From: an uncultured Enhydrobacter sp.
Lineage (GTDB): Bacteria > Pseudomonadota > Gammaproteobacteria > Pseudomonadales > Moraxellaceae
NCBI GenBank assembly: GCA_946222995.1
Contig: CAMIOS010000001.1
Location: forward strand, 251,433-315,432
Reading direction: 5' to 3'
Length of the DNA stretch: 64,000 nucleotides
Below the pieces are notes generated by a model. The model was not told the origin of the DNA and made no database searches. It saw nothing but the letters and a program-made list of their open reading frames with translations. A program made the position numbers and the translations under genes. Position 1 is the stretch's first letter; the number at the start of each line of letters is the position of its first letter. This document shows, one piece after another, positions 9,409 through 18,973 of this stretch.

Positions 9409-9801
9409 TTATGAGGTATAAATAACGCTAATTAAAAACGCAATTGCAATAATAAACCAAGTAGCAAATACCAGCCCTAACCATTTACGATTACTATGCA
9501 AACGGCTATCTATTTGGCTTTGCTCAAGTTTTGATAATTTAGCAGTGTTTTTTTGATGTGCTTTGCGCTTAATAGGGGGTGTAGCAGCTATTTTATTTGG
9601 GTTTTGTTTATTCGTTTTGCTAAATAGCGGCGTTACTTTATACTGCGAATGATTACCTATTTCAAAATAGTTTTGCTTACCTACGATTGGTAAAGTCAAG
9701 CCCTGCCAACAATTAATTAGAGCTAAATAATTGACATTTAGAGATGAGATGACTGGTTTAGGCATCCCCCTATGGCGTTTAAAAAGTGTGGTTTTAGACA
9801 T
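9409..9801 (-). CDS. Unrecognised small C-tail-anchored membrane protein
   Basis: A 130-residue basic, polar protein ending in a single hydrophobic helix (LGLVFATWFIIAIAFLISVIY, about residues 108-128) two residues from the C-terminus. This suggests a tail-anchored inner-membrane protein. The middle is lysine/asparagine/glutamine-rich (NKQNPNKIAATPPIKRK). No known family is recognised. Gaps on either side (65 and 230 bases) suggest its own transcript. The upstream gap 9802-10031 shows no gene. Confidence 0.55.
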   Translation of the reverse strand: MSKTTLFKRHRGMPKPVISSLNVNYLALINCWQGLTLPIVGKQNYFEIGNHSQYKVTPLFSKTNKQNPNKIAATPPIKRKAHQKNTAKLSKLEQSQIDSRLHSNRKWLGLVFATWFIIAIAFLISVIYTS

Positions 9802-10031
9802 GATTGCCCCAATAATTTATGAACTTATGTCAAATAAGATATAAAAATATGAGGCAATTATATGAGCTAGGCAAGGTAGCTTCAGCATAATTTTTACAGT
9901 ATTTTGTTATAAAAGAATGGTTTTTCTTAGTTTTTGTATGCTTATACCGACTAAATGTAAACATGAGGTGTAATAACTTGCCAACTGACATGTTATAGCA
10001 AATTTGTTACGCTAGTTAATCTCTTAAAATA

Positions 10032-11678
10032 TTATAATTGATGACGTTGTTTAATCATAAAGTATTGTTGTATCAATAATTTAGGTAACATGGTTGGGGT
10101 GGTATTTAGGCAATGTACATGGGATTGTTGGGTAAGTAAGGCATGCAGTTGCTCTCGGCTGTTTATATATTCTTGTACGCTGTGGTAAGTTAAGGCTTGC
10201 GATAGCTTAACAGGTGGCGTTGTCAAATAATCGGCTAGATCTTGTTCGTACAAATTGGCTAATAAAATCACGTGTTTAGCACGGAGTAACTGAATGGCTT
10301 GTAATAGCTCACTGGTTTCTTCTTGACGGGTATTAGTAATCAAGATCATTAATGCACGTTTTTTTTGAATTTGGCGTACTTGCCTTGCTAGCGCCAGGTA
10401 ATCAGGGATTTGGTTAGAAGGCTGTAAGTCAAAACTTTGATTGAGTAAATAACTAATCACTTGCGAACCTTTTTTAGCCGGAACGACTTTGTTGTGCTCG
10501 GCGGCGAAGCTGATAAAACCGGTGGCATCACCTTGTTGGTTAGCAACGCTGGCAAGCAATAGCATGGCATTTAGGGCTTGGTCTAAATGGCTGCCTTGCG
10601 AGCTTGCCGAGGTCTGGGGGTAAATATGATCAGCAAGCGGGTCAAAAAAACGAATGTGCCGCATGTGTTGCCCACAATCAAGCAAAAAAATGATGTGTTG
10701 GTCACGTTCATCTTGGTATTCTCGGGTCATCAGCCGTTGGTAGCGGGCGGTGGCTTTCCAATCAAGATGACGCACACTATCGCCTTGCGAGTAATTACGG
10801 ATTTGGTGAAAATCTTGCCCTTGTCCTCGCTTACGCTGTTTGAGCATCCCATTAACTACCGTCTGGCGACTAACACCTGCAAGTTGCCCCTGAACAATAT
10901 TGGCAAAGTTGGCTAACACCCGCGCTTCATGTACGCCTTGTATCCGGGATTCGGGGATTTGGCAGTATTTTGTTAGCCATCCGATACGAGAGGCTATCAA
11001 AATATCCACCCCATCAAATCGAGCCATGCCTCGCTCATGGGCAAATAGCTGATACTCGATAACCAGTTGGCGATTGCCCTCATGTTGGCGTGAATACAAG
11101 GCTTGACTCATAAAAACAATCGGCAACTGCTCACAGCTGGCAAGCGTGGGATAGTTATCGGTTAAAGTGATTTTTAGATGCGATAGCCGATGTTTTTTTG
11201 AGTGTTGCTGGGGTTTGAAGAATAATCGTTGGTCAATCTCAATCAATAGCGTTACTTTTGTCCAAGCTTGTGTCGATAGGTTATTGGGTAATTGTCGTCG
11301 AATGTTGATTGAATAAATAGAGGGAATTTGGTTTTTGTCATCAAGCGGCAAAGGTTGGGTGTTTTTTAACAACCGCCAATAATCTGCCAAAAAGACACCT
11401 GCCAAAATGGCGGTTACCATAAGGGTACTAGCATTGAATACTGTGAATAGCAGCGCAAGATGGGTATTGCTAAACCAAGTTTGCACCACTGCCATGCCCA
11501 ACACCAGCGTCAAAAAACCCCATATGATAACCCAACTTGCCCATATGGCGATGACATAAAAACCCCGTCGAGTGATTCGTACACTTATCCGCTGTGCAAA
11601 TGGTTGCAATCTGTTTTGCCAAAAGTCAGCAATTAGTCGATACAAGTCAAAATGGCGGGTGGGTTGGGCGTTTTGCAT
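10032..11678 (-). CDS. DUF58 domain-containing membrane protein
   Basis: Last gene of the MoxR cluster. The 548-residue protein has two membrane helices near residues 38-62 and 70-95. A large region ends in the DUF58 signature (QIRNYSQGDSVRHLDWKATAR, about 300-320) followed by a von Willebrand A-like fold (HIIFLLDCGQ, ALMILITNTR). DUF58 proteins are partners of MoxR AAA+ ATPases in putative chaperone or envelope-stress modules; the precise job is unknown. It follows the MoxR gene by 60 bases. Confidence 0.88.
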   Translation of the reverse strand: MQNAQPTRHFDLYRLIADFWQNRLQPFAQRISVRITRRGFYVIAIWASWVIIWGFLTLVLGMAVVQTWFSNTHLALLFTVFNASTLMVTAILAGVFLADYWRLLKNTQPLPLDDKNQIPSIYSINIRRQLPNNLSTQAWTKVTLLIEIDQRLFFKPQQHSKKHRLSHLKITLTDNYPTLASCEQLPIVFMSQALYSRQHEGNRQLVIEYQLFAHERGMARFDGVDILIASRIGWLTKYCQIPESRIQGVHEARVLANFANIVQGQLAGVSRQTVVNGMLKQRKRGQGQDFHQIRNYSQGDSVRHLDWKATARYQRLMTREYQDERDQHIIFLLDCGQHMRHIRFFDPLADHIYPQTSASSQGSHLDQALNAMLLLASVANQQGDATGFISFAAEHNKVVPAKKGSQVISYLLNQSFDLQPSNQIPDYLALARQVRQIQKKRALMILITNTRQEETSELLQAIQLLRAKHVILLANLYEQDLADYLTTPPVKLSQALTYHSVQEYINSREQLHALLTQQSHVHCLNTTPTMLPKLLIQQYFMIKQRHQL

Positions 11679-11738
11679 AAGTTTTTTGCCGATTAAATTT
11701 TATCTCGTTGTGATGTTTAAGCGTATTTTTACTACTTT

Positions 11739-12728
11739 TTATTGTCGGGGGGCGGTTACGGCATTGATGAGGTTATCAACCACTTGGTCGATATGATAGC
11801 CATCAATTTGGTAATCGGCGGTCAAACCCAAGCGATGGCGCAGCACCTCAGGGGCGATAATACGAATATCATCGGGCACGACATAATCTCGCCCTGCCAT
11901 CAAGGCTTTGGCTCGACCACAGCGAAGTAATGCCATGCCCGCCCGAGAGCCTGCGCCAAATTCAATACCCGTAAACTGACGGCTAAGTCGCACGATGTCT
12001 AACGCATATTGCACAATGCGGTCGTCAAGTTTGACATGGGCGGCTAATAGTTGTAATTGTGCCAAGCGTTGCGGAGTTATCACAGGTTGCACTTGGGTCG
12101 TATTGAGGCTATCGCCCACTTGCCCTGCAACCATTTCAATTAGCATGTTTTTTTCTTCTTGCTCGCTGGGATAATCCATCAACACATTCATCAAAAATCG
12201 GTCAAGCTGTGCCTCGGGCAGTGGATACGTGCCCTCTTGCTCAATGGGGTTTTGGGTGGCGATGCAGTTAAATGGCTGTGGCATGGGGTAGCTTTGCCCC
12301 TCAATCGTCACTTGTTGCTCTTGCATCACTTCAAGCAAAGCGGATTGGGTTTTGGCAGGGGCACGGTTGATTTCATCGGCTAATAGCAAATTACAAAAAA
12401 CCGCCCCTTTGCGTACTTTCCATTGCCCAGTTTGCATGTCGTATAGGGTATGCCCTGTGATATCCGATGGCATCAAGTCAGGGGTAAACTGAATACGGCT
12501 GTATTGCCCTGTCATCGCTGTGGCTAGGGCTTTGACCATTAAGGTTTTGCCAAGCCCGGGCACGCCTTCAAGTAACACATGACCCCCCGCCAGCAGACAC
12601 ACCACGATTTTTTCGATAACCGCTTGCTGACCTATGACTGCTTGCTTGACTTGGGTCAACAAATTGGCGATATCGGCTTGGGCATTGGCAAGATGAGGCT
12701 GAATGTTTTTGGTACGAATCTCGCTCAT
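11739..12728 (-). CDS. MoxR family AAA+ ATPase
   Basis: A 329-residue MoxR-type ATPase thought to remodel or activate partner proteins, here likely the DUF58/DUF4129/DUF4350 products. It has Walker A GVPGLGKT near residue 55, Walker B LLADEINRAPAKTQSALLE, sensor region CIATQNPIEQEGTYPLPEAQLDRF, and the C-terminal lid (AGSRAGMALLRCGRAKALM). The frame begins 8 codons earlier, but the ATG at 12728 has AAGGA at proper spacing and gives the usual N-terminus. Flanked by DUF4350 and DUF58 genes on the same strand. Confidence 0.93.
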   Translation of the reverse strand: MSEIRTKNIQPHLANAQADIANLLTQVKQAVIGQQAVIEKIVVCLLAGGHVLLEGVPGLGKTLMVKALATAMTGQYSRIQFTPDLMPSDITGHTLYDMQTGQWKVRKGAVFCNLLLADEINRAPAKTQSALLEVMQEQQVTIEGQSYPMPQPFNCIATQNPIEQEGTYPLPEAQLDRFLMNVLMDYPSEQEEKNMLIEMVAGQVGDSLNTTQVQPVITPQRLAQLQLLAAHVKLDDRIVQYALDIVRLSRQFTGIEFGAGSRAGMALLRCGRAKALMAGRDYVVPDDIRIIAPEVLRHRLGLTADYQIDGYHIDQVVDNLINAVTAPRQ

Positions 12729-12783
12729 GGGTAGTCCTTTCATCGGTTTCATACGCTAAAACGTATGATAGATATAGTATTGT

Positions 12784-14484
12784 TTAAAGTTTTTGTTTTA
12801 ATCGTTTTGCCAGCAAGGCAAACGCTCGGCTAATGCTGATAAATTGTTGTTCACTCTGCCACGGCTCGAACAATGCCAACGCCACCATTTGATAACTGAT
12901 GCCCAAGTTATCCGCCAGTAGTTGACAAACCTTTTGTGGGTCAATTTGGCGATTTTGGGGGGCTTGGCTATTAATGGGCTGTAACTGTTGTAGCTGCTGT
13001 AACTGGGGATAGGTCGCCACGATTTTTTCTAATAACCGTTCACGATTTTGGCTAACCAAGGCGTTGGCTTGGTCATCTTGCCACACATACTCGCCCACTT
13101 GATCAAAGTAGCCAAAAATATTGGTTTGACTATCGTCTTGATAAACTTTGGCACGCCCAAAGCGCTTGGGCAATGCCAAAAGTCCCGCTAAAACACACAG
13201 TATAAATGCCACACACGCCCATGTTAGATTGCGCCAAAGTAAGGTTGGCAGGCTTGGCACACTCACATTGGGCACAAGCCACACGGTGTTACGGTCGGCA
13301 GTGAGATAGTTGAGCAAGTATGCATTGTCAAACTGGGCAATATTGGGCGAATCGGGCGGCTGTAACAAACTTGCCCAAACGCTGTTTTTTGCATAATTTT
13401 GGTTTTGTCGCAAGGCTTGTTTATCTGCCAAAAACCGAGCAGCGGGGTTGCTAAAAATTTCGTTATCATTGGCAATGGTCAGCCGCCCTTGCCCAAAGCG
13501 CACATCCATCAAGGCTTGATTGGCGGGGACAAAGTTATACGGCTCGGCAATGATTTTTTGTGTTACCGCAGCTAATTGCGGCTTATTAAGCGGTAATACT
13601 TGCCATTGGTTGGCATTTTTTAATATCAACTGATTTTGGGTTAATGTCTTGACGTTTTTTGTATTCCCAAGTCCCTCAAACCAATTATAGTCAGCGATGG
13701 GCGTCGCTTTGGGGTATTTTTGAAAAAATGCTTGGGTGTCTAATCGCCCTGGATTGCTTGATGACATCACGATACCCACACCGCCCACGTTGTTGGTTTG
13801 TGATGAATTGGTTGAAGGGGTGGTTAGCACACTGGGTAGTTTTAGCAAAACTTTACTTGCCAACGTGAGCGAATCATCCGCAATGGGCGAAGTTGGCAAT
13901 GGGGTAGCAGCGGCTTGGTTGTTTAGTTGTGCCATCAAACGGCGGTGCGGGTTGTCAGTTTGGACATTTTTGATCCCCAAATGGGTGAGTAACGCATTTT
14001 CATTGACGCTGTAACTCGCCAGTTGGCTATCATTTGTGGATTGGTCTGTATTTTTTGGGTCGAATGGTAACACATCTTGAGAAAAAGTCACCAAATGACC
14101 GCCGCGTTGCATCCAGTTAAGGATTGCTGGGATATCGTTGCTTTGGTTTTGGCTAACCGTCAATAGTATCACGGTGGTATGTTTGGCAGTCTCAGCAGGC
14201 TGCTGCCAGACTTGTTTTAACGCTTGATGTGCCAGTTCGCCGTGGTCAATTTTGACCAATTTATGCTGTTGTTCCAGCAATAATTGACTGACAAAAAATT
14301 GATTTTTTAGGGCATTTTGGGTGAGTTGATAGCGAGCGGGGGCGGCGATTTTTTTATGGGTATGCAAAAAATTAGCCACCGATAAGCCAATGAGAATCGC
14401 CGCCATTATCACGATAAGTGTAAACCAATGTTGTGCAACCCATTGATGAGATTTGGCTGTGTTTACTTGAGTTGATTGATTCAT
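12784..14484 (-). CDS. DUF4350 domain-containing membrane protein
   Basis: A 566-residue protein with an N-terminal membrane helix (WFTLIVIMAAILIGLSVANFL). A DUF4350 (glutamine-amidotransferase-like) periplasmic region follows (VILLTVSQ, LNWMQRGGHLVTFSQDV). A second helix lies near 420-440 (LTWACVAFILCVLAGLLAL), and a cytoplasmic tail contains glutamine-rich stretches. The start overlaps the stop of the DUF4129 gene by 4 bases, indicating translational coupling. Function unknown; it always travels with MoxR/DUF58/DUF4129 genes in proteobacteria. Confidence 0.82.
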   Translation of the reverse strand: MNQSTQVNTAKSHQWVAQHWFTLIVIMAAILIGLSVANFLHTHKKIAAPARYQLTQNALKNQFFVSQLLLEQQHKLVKIDHGELAHQALKQVWQQPAETAKHTTVILLTVSQNQSNDIPAILNWMQRGGHLVTFSQDVLPFDPKNTDQSTNDSQLASYSVNENALLTHLGIKNVQTDNPHRRLMAQLNNQAAATPLPTSPIADDSLTLASKVLLKLPSVLTTPSTNSSQTNNVGGVGIVMSSSNPGRLDTQAFFQKYPKATPIADYNWFEGLGNTKNVKTLTQNQLILKNANQWQVLPLNKPQLAAVTQKIIAEPYNFVPANQALMDVRFGQGRLTIANDNEIFSNPAARFLADKQALRQNQNYAKNSVWASLLQPPDSPNIAQFDNAYLLNYLTADRNTVWLVPNVSVPSLPTLLWRNLTWACVAFILCVLAGLLALPKRFGRAKVYQDDSQTNIFGYFDQVGEYVWQDDQANALVSQNRERLLEKIVATYPQLQQLQQLQPINSQAPQNRQIDPQKVCQLLADNLGISYQMVALALFEPWQSEQQFISISRAFALLAKRLKQKL

Positions 14485-15548
14485 ACCATCCCCAAGGTGG
14501 AAGTGGTGGGGTGGGACGGATTGTTTGGACTAGCGGGTAGCCTTGGATGCTGAACTGGCTGAAGATAAAGCTGCTGCCACAGCGTCAATAATCGCTCAAT
14601 TGGTTGCCGAAGGTTGGGTTCGTTGGACGCGATTTGATTATTAAGTTGGTTGGCAGCGTTGTCAAAACCAGAAAAATTGGCAGCATTGCCATAAGCGATT
14701 TGTGACCACAGTTCCACCAGCTGAATAAAAAATTCGGCTTCATCCAAACTTTTAGTTGAAGCGTTGGTATCAAAATCTCGTCGATAGTTGGCTTGTTCAA
14801 GTAACCAAGTGCATTGCTGCTCGGTACTCGCTTGGGTGATGGGCAAATCGTACAACGCCACGACTTCTCGCAAGGTGCCACGATACAATAGCGACAAGGC
14901 AAGTTGCCAGTTGTGGCTATCAATGGCTTGCTGAACGTCATGACTTAGTTGCGATTTTGCGGGTAACTGTTGCCAAATTGAGGGCGGCAGTCGTTGTTCA
15001 AAGGCAGTTACACTAGCCGTTTGTTTTTTGCGTTGCCCAAACTGCCTAGACTTTAGCCACGGTAGCCATTTTTGCCGCTGTATTATCAGCCACACTATCG
15101 CCACTAGCAATGCCAACAACACCACCGTTTTAATCATTGCCCCAAGAATTGCCCCGCTGTCCATGTGTGATGAATTGGCAGATGAAGAAGGCTTAAGGTG
15201 TTTAATAAGGTTTTCCCAAAATGTTTGCCAAGCACTGGATTTTTTATGGGTATCGGTTGGTTCCCAACGGGTTTGTGGTATCGCATGGCTATAACGCGTA
15301 TCAAAAATAATCTGATTGACGCTGTCTTGGGCTTTTTGTACCGCGTGCGGACTGGGAATGATGGTAGAGTGAGGTGTTGAAGCAGTCGGTAAAATCGTGC
15401 TAGCGTTTGGTGATGTTGCAGTCGCTGGTGCATGGGCAGCTTGGGCATAGGCAAGTTGAGCGGGTAAAGATAAGCCAACGGCAATACCTAACGCATAAAT
15501 CCAGCAAAAATGCAAGCCAACAGACGAGCGAGTTATGAATAATGTCAT
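14481..15548 (-). CDS. DUF4129 domain-containing membrane protein
   Basis: A 355-residue protein with a signal-like N-terminus, a Thr/Ser/Pro-rich periplasmic segment, one membrane helix at about 135-157 (AMIKTVVLLALLVAIVWLII) and a cytoplasmic helical region. That region holds the DUF4129 core (HNWQLALSLLYRGTLREVVALYDLPITQASTEQQC). DUF4129 is often fused to transglutaminases elsewhere; none is fused here. The start lies 2 bases after the preceding gene's stop and the end overlaps DUF4350. Confidence 0.8.
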   Translation of the reverse strand: MTLFITRSSVGLHFCWIYALGIAVGLSLPAQLAYAQAAHAPATATSPNASTILPTASTPHSTIIPSPHAVQKAQDSVNQIIFDTRYSHAIPQTRWEPTDTHKKSSAWQTFWENLIKHLKPSSSANSSHMDSGAILGAMIKTVVLLALLVAIVWLIIQRQKWLPWLKSRQFGQRKKQTASVTAFEQRLPPSIWQQLPAKSQLSHDVQQAIDSHNWQLALSLLYRGTLREVVALYDLPITQASTEQQCTWLLEQANYRRDFDTNASTKSLDEAEFFIQLVELWSQIAYGNAANFSGFDNAANQLNNQIASNEPNLRQPIERLLTLWQQLYLQPVQHPRLPASPNNPSHPTTSTLGMV

Positions 15549-15550
15549 AG

Positions 15551-16372
15551 TTACTGTCTCGTTGGGGTGTTGGCGAATGAATCGATGGGGGTATTCGAAG
15601 ATTGCATCGCTTGATGGCGGTTAACCATGTTGCGAAATTTAAGCTCAATATCCCATCCCTCTAACACACTACGTTTGCAGATGTATGCTGCAAAGCCACT
15701 TGCCATATAAAATACTGCTATGACACTCATGACCAGCAGATATACAAACAACAATACAATTTCTAGCCAAGTTGGCAAGCTTTGCACCCACGCTCGCATC
15801 GGCAAATCCTCAAGCACTGTCTGTGGCAAAAGCTCAATGGCAAATACCATCACGCCAACATATAGCAAACTTTCGATATGCAAAAATGCCAACGTCTGCC
15901 AAATTAACGCATTGGACTGACCTTGGCTAAGTAGCTGCAAGCGTTGGCGGCGTTGGTTCGGCTCACGTTCTAATAACACAATCGGCATCAATAACTGCCG
16001 ACGAAAGCCCAAACGCTGACGAATAAGTAGCGATTGGTTATCAGATTTGGGCACGTTCAAACAGTGCTGCCACGCTTGAGCGGCAGTCATATCGGCATCA
16101 AATAATTTTTGGCTTAAAAAAATTACCAAAGGCACTTCGGCAAATGGCTTGAGCCACCACAGCAACAAAAACAACCAGCCCCACGAAAATTCCAGCGACC
16201 AGCCAATTTTTGCCACACAAACCACACTTAGCAGCATCATGACAGGCAGCATACGACGCCACCATAACCCCCACAACGGGCGAAACCATTGCCGAGCCAT
16301 CACCATACCCAAATCCATAGCTTGAAACCCCGATAGCGGGCGAACATTCACGGTCAGTTTATCAAGATTCAT
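15551..16372 (-). CDS. Multi-pass membrane protein of the MoxR cluster
   Basis: A 273-residue Trp/Leu-rich protein with four or more hydrophobic segments (about 35-55, 62-85, 150-175, 195-225). I do not recognise a named domain. It overlaps the stop of the SpoIIM-like gene by 4 bases (ATGA) and is followed 2 bases later by the DUF4129 gene, so it is an integral operon member. It is probably the inner-membrane 'hypothetical' that accompanies SpoIIM/DUF4129 clusters in related genera. Confidence 0.7.
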   Translation of the reverse strand: MNLDKLTVNVRPLSGFQAMDLGMVMARQWFRPLWGLWWRRMLPVMMLLSVVCVAKIGWSLEFSWGWLFLLLWWLKPFAEVPLVIFLSQKLFDADMTAAQAWQHCLNVPKSDNQSLLIRQRLGFRRQLLMPIVLLEREPNQRRQRLQLLSQGQSNALIWQTLAFLHIESLLYVGVMVFAIELLPQTVLEDLPMRAWVQSLPTWLEIVLLFVYLLVMSVIAVFYMASGFAAYICKRSVLEGWDIELKFRNMVNRHQAMQSSNTPIDSFANTPTRQ

Positions 16373-17511
16373 ACGGCTTCATCCGTGATTGTGCGTCGTC
16401 CTGCAAATAGCAAGTAACCGCCTACCAATAACCACAATACCAATGCCACGCCATATTTGACGGCATTGGGAATCAGCGTGGATGATGACCAAAACGCCTC
16501 AATAAACGCCGCCAAAAACGTCATCAATGCCGCCCCCAGTAACAGCTGAATACTTTGCTTGCCTGCAATGATAAACGCATCTTTACGAGAATAAGGGTTA
16601 GGCGAAATTAAAGGTTGAGCCAAACGAAGCCCCGCCGCACTGGCGATTACCGCTGCGGTCAACTCAAACGAACCATGCCCACCCACAAACGGCCAAAAGG
16701 TACTGCCAAAGCCCAACTGGGTCAAATGCCCCGCCACCGCCCCGATCACCACGCCATTATAAACGGTACTGACAATCGTCCCAACCCCAAAAAACAGCCC
16801 TGACGCATACAGCTGAAAATCAATCCCAATGTTATTTGAAATATACACCCCAAACATCATCACATCGGTGTCTGCTTGTCGCTCGGCGGCTCGACCAATG
16901 ACCCGATTGGCAGGGTCATACATGGATGCCATCTCAGCAACTTGCGCAGGCGACATCACACTATAAATCAAATCGTGATTGAGATAACAGCCGACCATCA
17001 TCAATAGCAACGGCACATAAAACAAGGCAAACGCCAGCCAAAACAGGCGTTTATGCTGGCGCACAGTTGCGGCAAAGCCATAAAAAATAAAACCCAATAT
17101 TTTTTGTAAATAACCTGTTTTACGCTGATAAATCAACTGATGCCCGATCATCATCCGTTGGTGCAACTGTGCCACCAACTGCGGGCTATAATGCCGCTGT
17201 TTGGCAAGGGCGTATTGCTGACAAATTTGTCGATATAGCTGTATCAAAGGATAGCTGTGAGCCGCCGAATGAACAGACTTATTTTTTTTAAAAAAAGCTG
17301 GGGTCAGCGTGGAAGATTTTGAAGGCGTGATGGACTTGGTGGCTATTGGCGACGACACCTCAACCCCTAGCTGACCACATAATACATCAAAGGCTTGCCA
17401 GGTCGCTTGGTGGCGAGCAACAAAGCTGGCTTGTTTGACTGCTACCATCACGCTATTGTTGTTGGTCAGGTTATTTGGTACGCTTGAGATGACCGCATCC
17501 TGCTTTATCAT
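16369..17511 (-). CDS. Stage II sporulation protein M (SpoIIM/DUF95)-like membrane protein
   Basis: A 380-residue protein with a soluble N-terminal part of about 145 residues (helical, PLIQLYRQICQQYALAKQRHY) and then five or six membrane helices. The loop MYDPANRVIGRAAERQADTDVMMFGVYISNNIGI and the GGHGSFELTAAVIASAAGLRL segment are characteristic of the SpoIIM/DUF95 family. In non-spore-formers these occur at the head of MoxR-DUF58 clusters. It is the first gene of this operon; the region 17512-17664 upstream is AT-rich and probably carries the promoter. Confidence 0.85.
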   Translation of the reverse strand: MIKQDAVISSVPNNLTNNNSVMVAVKQASFVARHQATWQAFDVLCGQLGVEVSSPIATKSITPSKSSTLTPAFFKKNKSVHSAAHSYPLIQLYRQICQQYALAKQRHYSPQLVAQLHQRMMIGHQLIYQRKTGYLQKILGFIFYGFAATVRQHKRLFWLAFALFYVPLLLMMVGCYLNHDLIYSVMSPAQVAEMASMYDPANRVIGRAAERQADTDVMMFGVYISNNIGIDFQLYASGLFFGVGTIVSTVYNGVVIGAVAGHLTQLGFGSTFWPFVGGHGSFELTAAVIASAAGLRLAQPLISPNPYSRKDAFIIAGKQSIQLLLGAALMTFLAAFIEAFWSSSTLIPNAVKYGVALVLWLLVGGYLLFAGRRTITDEAV

Positions 17512-17664
17512 AGTTTAGTGTCTATTTAGACTTTATTTAGTGTCTAGCCATATAATATTTGACTTGTTTAGCATTTCGCTAATAAATCTATCATCGTTAA
17601 AAACTGCGAGTTAATGATAATATCATAATGATTTTAGCACAAATTTTGTTTATTTTTACACCTA

Positions 17665-17702
17665 AAAATAGCGTTGTAAAAATTTCTAACAACGCCTATT
17701 TT
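17665..17702 (-). terminator. Terminator-like hairpin after the channel gene
   Basis: Arms AAAATAGGCGTTGT and ACAACGCTATTTTT (one bulged base) with a loop of about 11 bases, followed on the minus strand by T-rich sequence. It sits 33 bases beyond the stop of the potassium-channel gene and before the promoter region of the SpoIIM-like gene. Confidence 0.6.
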
Positions 17703-17734
17703 CCCTCTTAGCTATTATCTTTGATTCATCTCTT

Positions 17735-18946
17735 TTAGTCATCTGGCTTTTTTAAATGATAGCCACAATTTGGACAAAAATTGGCACTGTGTGCATGGTT
17801 GGTTTGTAGCTCTTGCTCTTTGACGATATCATGAATAATGATTTGGGCTTGCTCTTGGGTTAGTCCAATTTCTTGGCGAATTTTTTCGATTTCCTCCACG
17901 TGTTGCTCAAAGTCAAGTTCATTTTCAAGTAATGAGGTGCGAAACTGACTTTCTATCATCTCTCGACGTTGGTTTAGCTCATTTGCCAGACCCGATGCCA
18001 AAATACCCGCCGGCAATGCTGCTAGCCCCACCCCTAGCACCGTAATCATCGCTCCTAAAATCTTGCCGGTAGTGGTAATCGGTGTTACATCACCATAGCC
18101 GACGGTGGTTAATGTTACCACTGCCCACCACATCGAAGCGGGGATTGAGCCAAAATATTGGGGCTGGGCTTTATTTTCCACGAGATAAATCCCACTAGCC
18201 GATAAAATGATTAAAATCACCAAAATAAATAATACCGCTTTAAACGATTCTTTTTCGCGCATAATGACTTTGAGCAAAATTCGTAACGCCGCAAAATAGC
18301 GGGTCAGCTTAAAAAGTCGTAATACTCGCAGTACAATCATAAAACGCAAATCAAGTGGCACAACAAAATTCAAAAACGCCGGGAAAATCGCCAAAAAATC
18401 AATGATAGCTGAGGGTGTTTTGAGCCAGTTTAAGCGGTTTTGCCAGTCGGATAGGGTGTCGTGATGCTGGGGTAAAGGTGGCGTCGTTTTAGCCTGAACC
18501 GATAACGAGTTGCTTTCTTTATTTTTATCCTTAATTTTATCGGTGTTTTTGTCGCTCTGTGCGTCGGTTTTTGCCGCTGCCGCTAATTCTTGCTCAGTTT
18601 TTAAATGGGTAATGGTTTTATCATCCAGCGTTACCGCATAATTTTTAGCAAAATTGCCTTCTGCGACCGCCCATAATCTCAGCAAAAACTCCATACCAAA
18701 TACCGCAAGCGAAAAATATTCAAGCCCATCAAACCACTTTTGATAATCACTGTACCACTCATTGATCGACGAGGTGATTACTGCCAACACATTGACAATG
18801 ATTAACCCAATTAAAAAATACTCAATACCTCGGCTCAGCGGACTATCGACGGTTTTATTTTCTAAAATATCGTACACAAACTGCCTTGTCGTGGTGTTTT
18901 TGCGCAGACGCGGTAGTAACATTCGCTTGGTGGGTGGATTTGGCAT
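17735..18946 (-). CDS. Voltage-gated-type potassium channel with zinc-ribbon-like tail
   Basis: A 403-residue six-helix ion channel. The S4-like segment has regularly spaced basic residues (LRFMIVLRVLRLFKLTRYF). The pore carries the K+ selectivity filter TTVGYGDV, followed by S6 (ILGAMITVLGVGLAALPAGILASG). The cytoplasmic C-terminus is a charged coiled coil (about 320-385) ending in CPNCGYHL, half of a zinc-ribbon knuckle. Unusual is a charged low-complexity insert of about 60 residues between S2 and S3 (Lys/Asp/Asn-rich, then Pro/His). It is probably monocistronic. Role inferred: K+ efflux or membrane-potential control. Confidence 0.88.
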   Translation of the reverse strand: MPNPPTKRMLLPRLRKNTTTRQFVYDILENKTVDSPLSRGIEYFLIGLIIVNVLAVITSSINEWYSDYQKWFDGLEYFSLAVFGMEFLLRLWAVAEGNFAKNYAVTLDDKTITHLKTEQELAAAAKTDAQSDKNTDKIKDKNKESNSLSVQAKTTPPLPQHHDTLSDWQNRLNWLKTPSAIIDFLAIFPAFLNFVVPLDLRFMIVLRVLRLFKLTRYFAALRILLKVIMREKESFKAVLFILVILIILSASGIYLVENKAQPQYFGSIPASMWWAVVTLTTVGYGDVTPITTTGKILGAMITVLGVGLAALPAGILASGLANELNQRREMIESQFRTSLLENELDFEQHVEEIEKIRQEIGLTQEQAQIIIHDIVKEQELQTNHAHSANFCPNCGYHLKKPDD

Positions 18947-18973
18947 AGTTAGACACTTTTAACCATCAGAATT

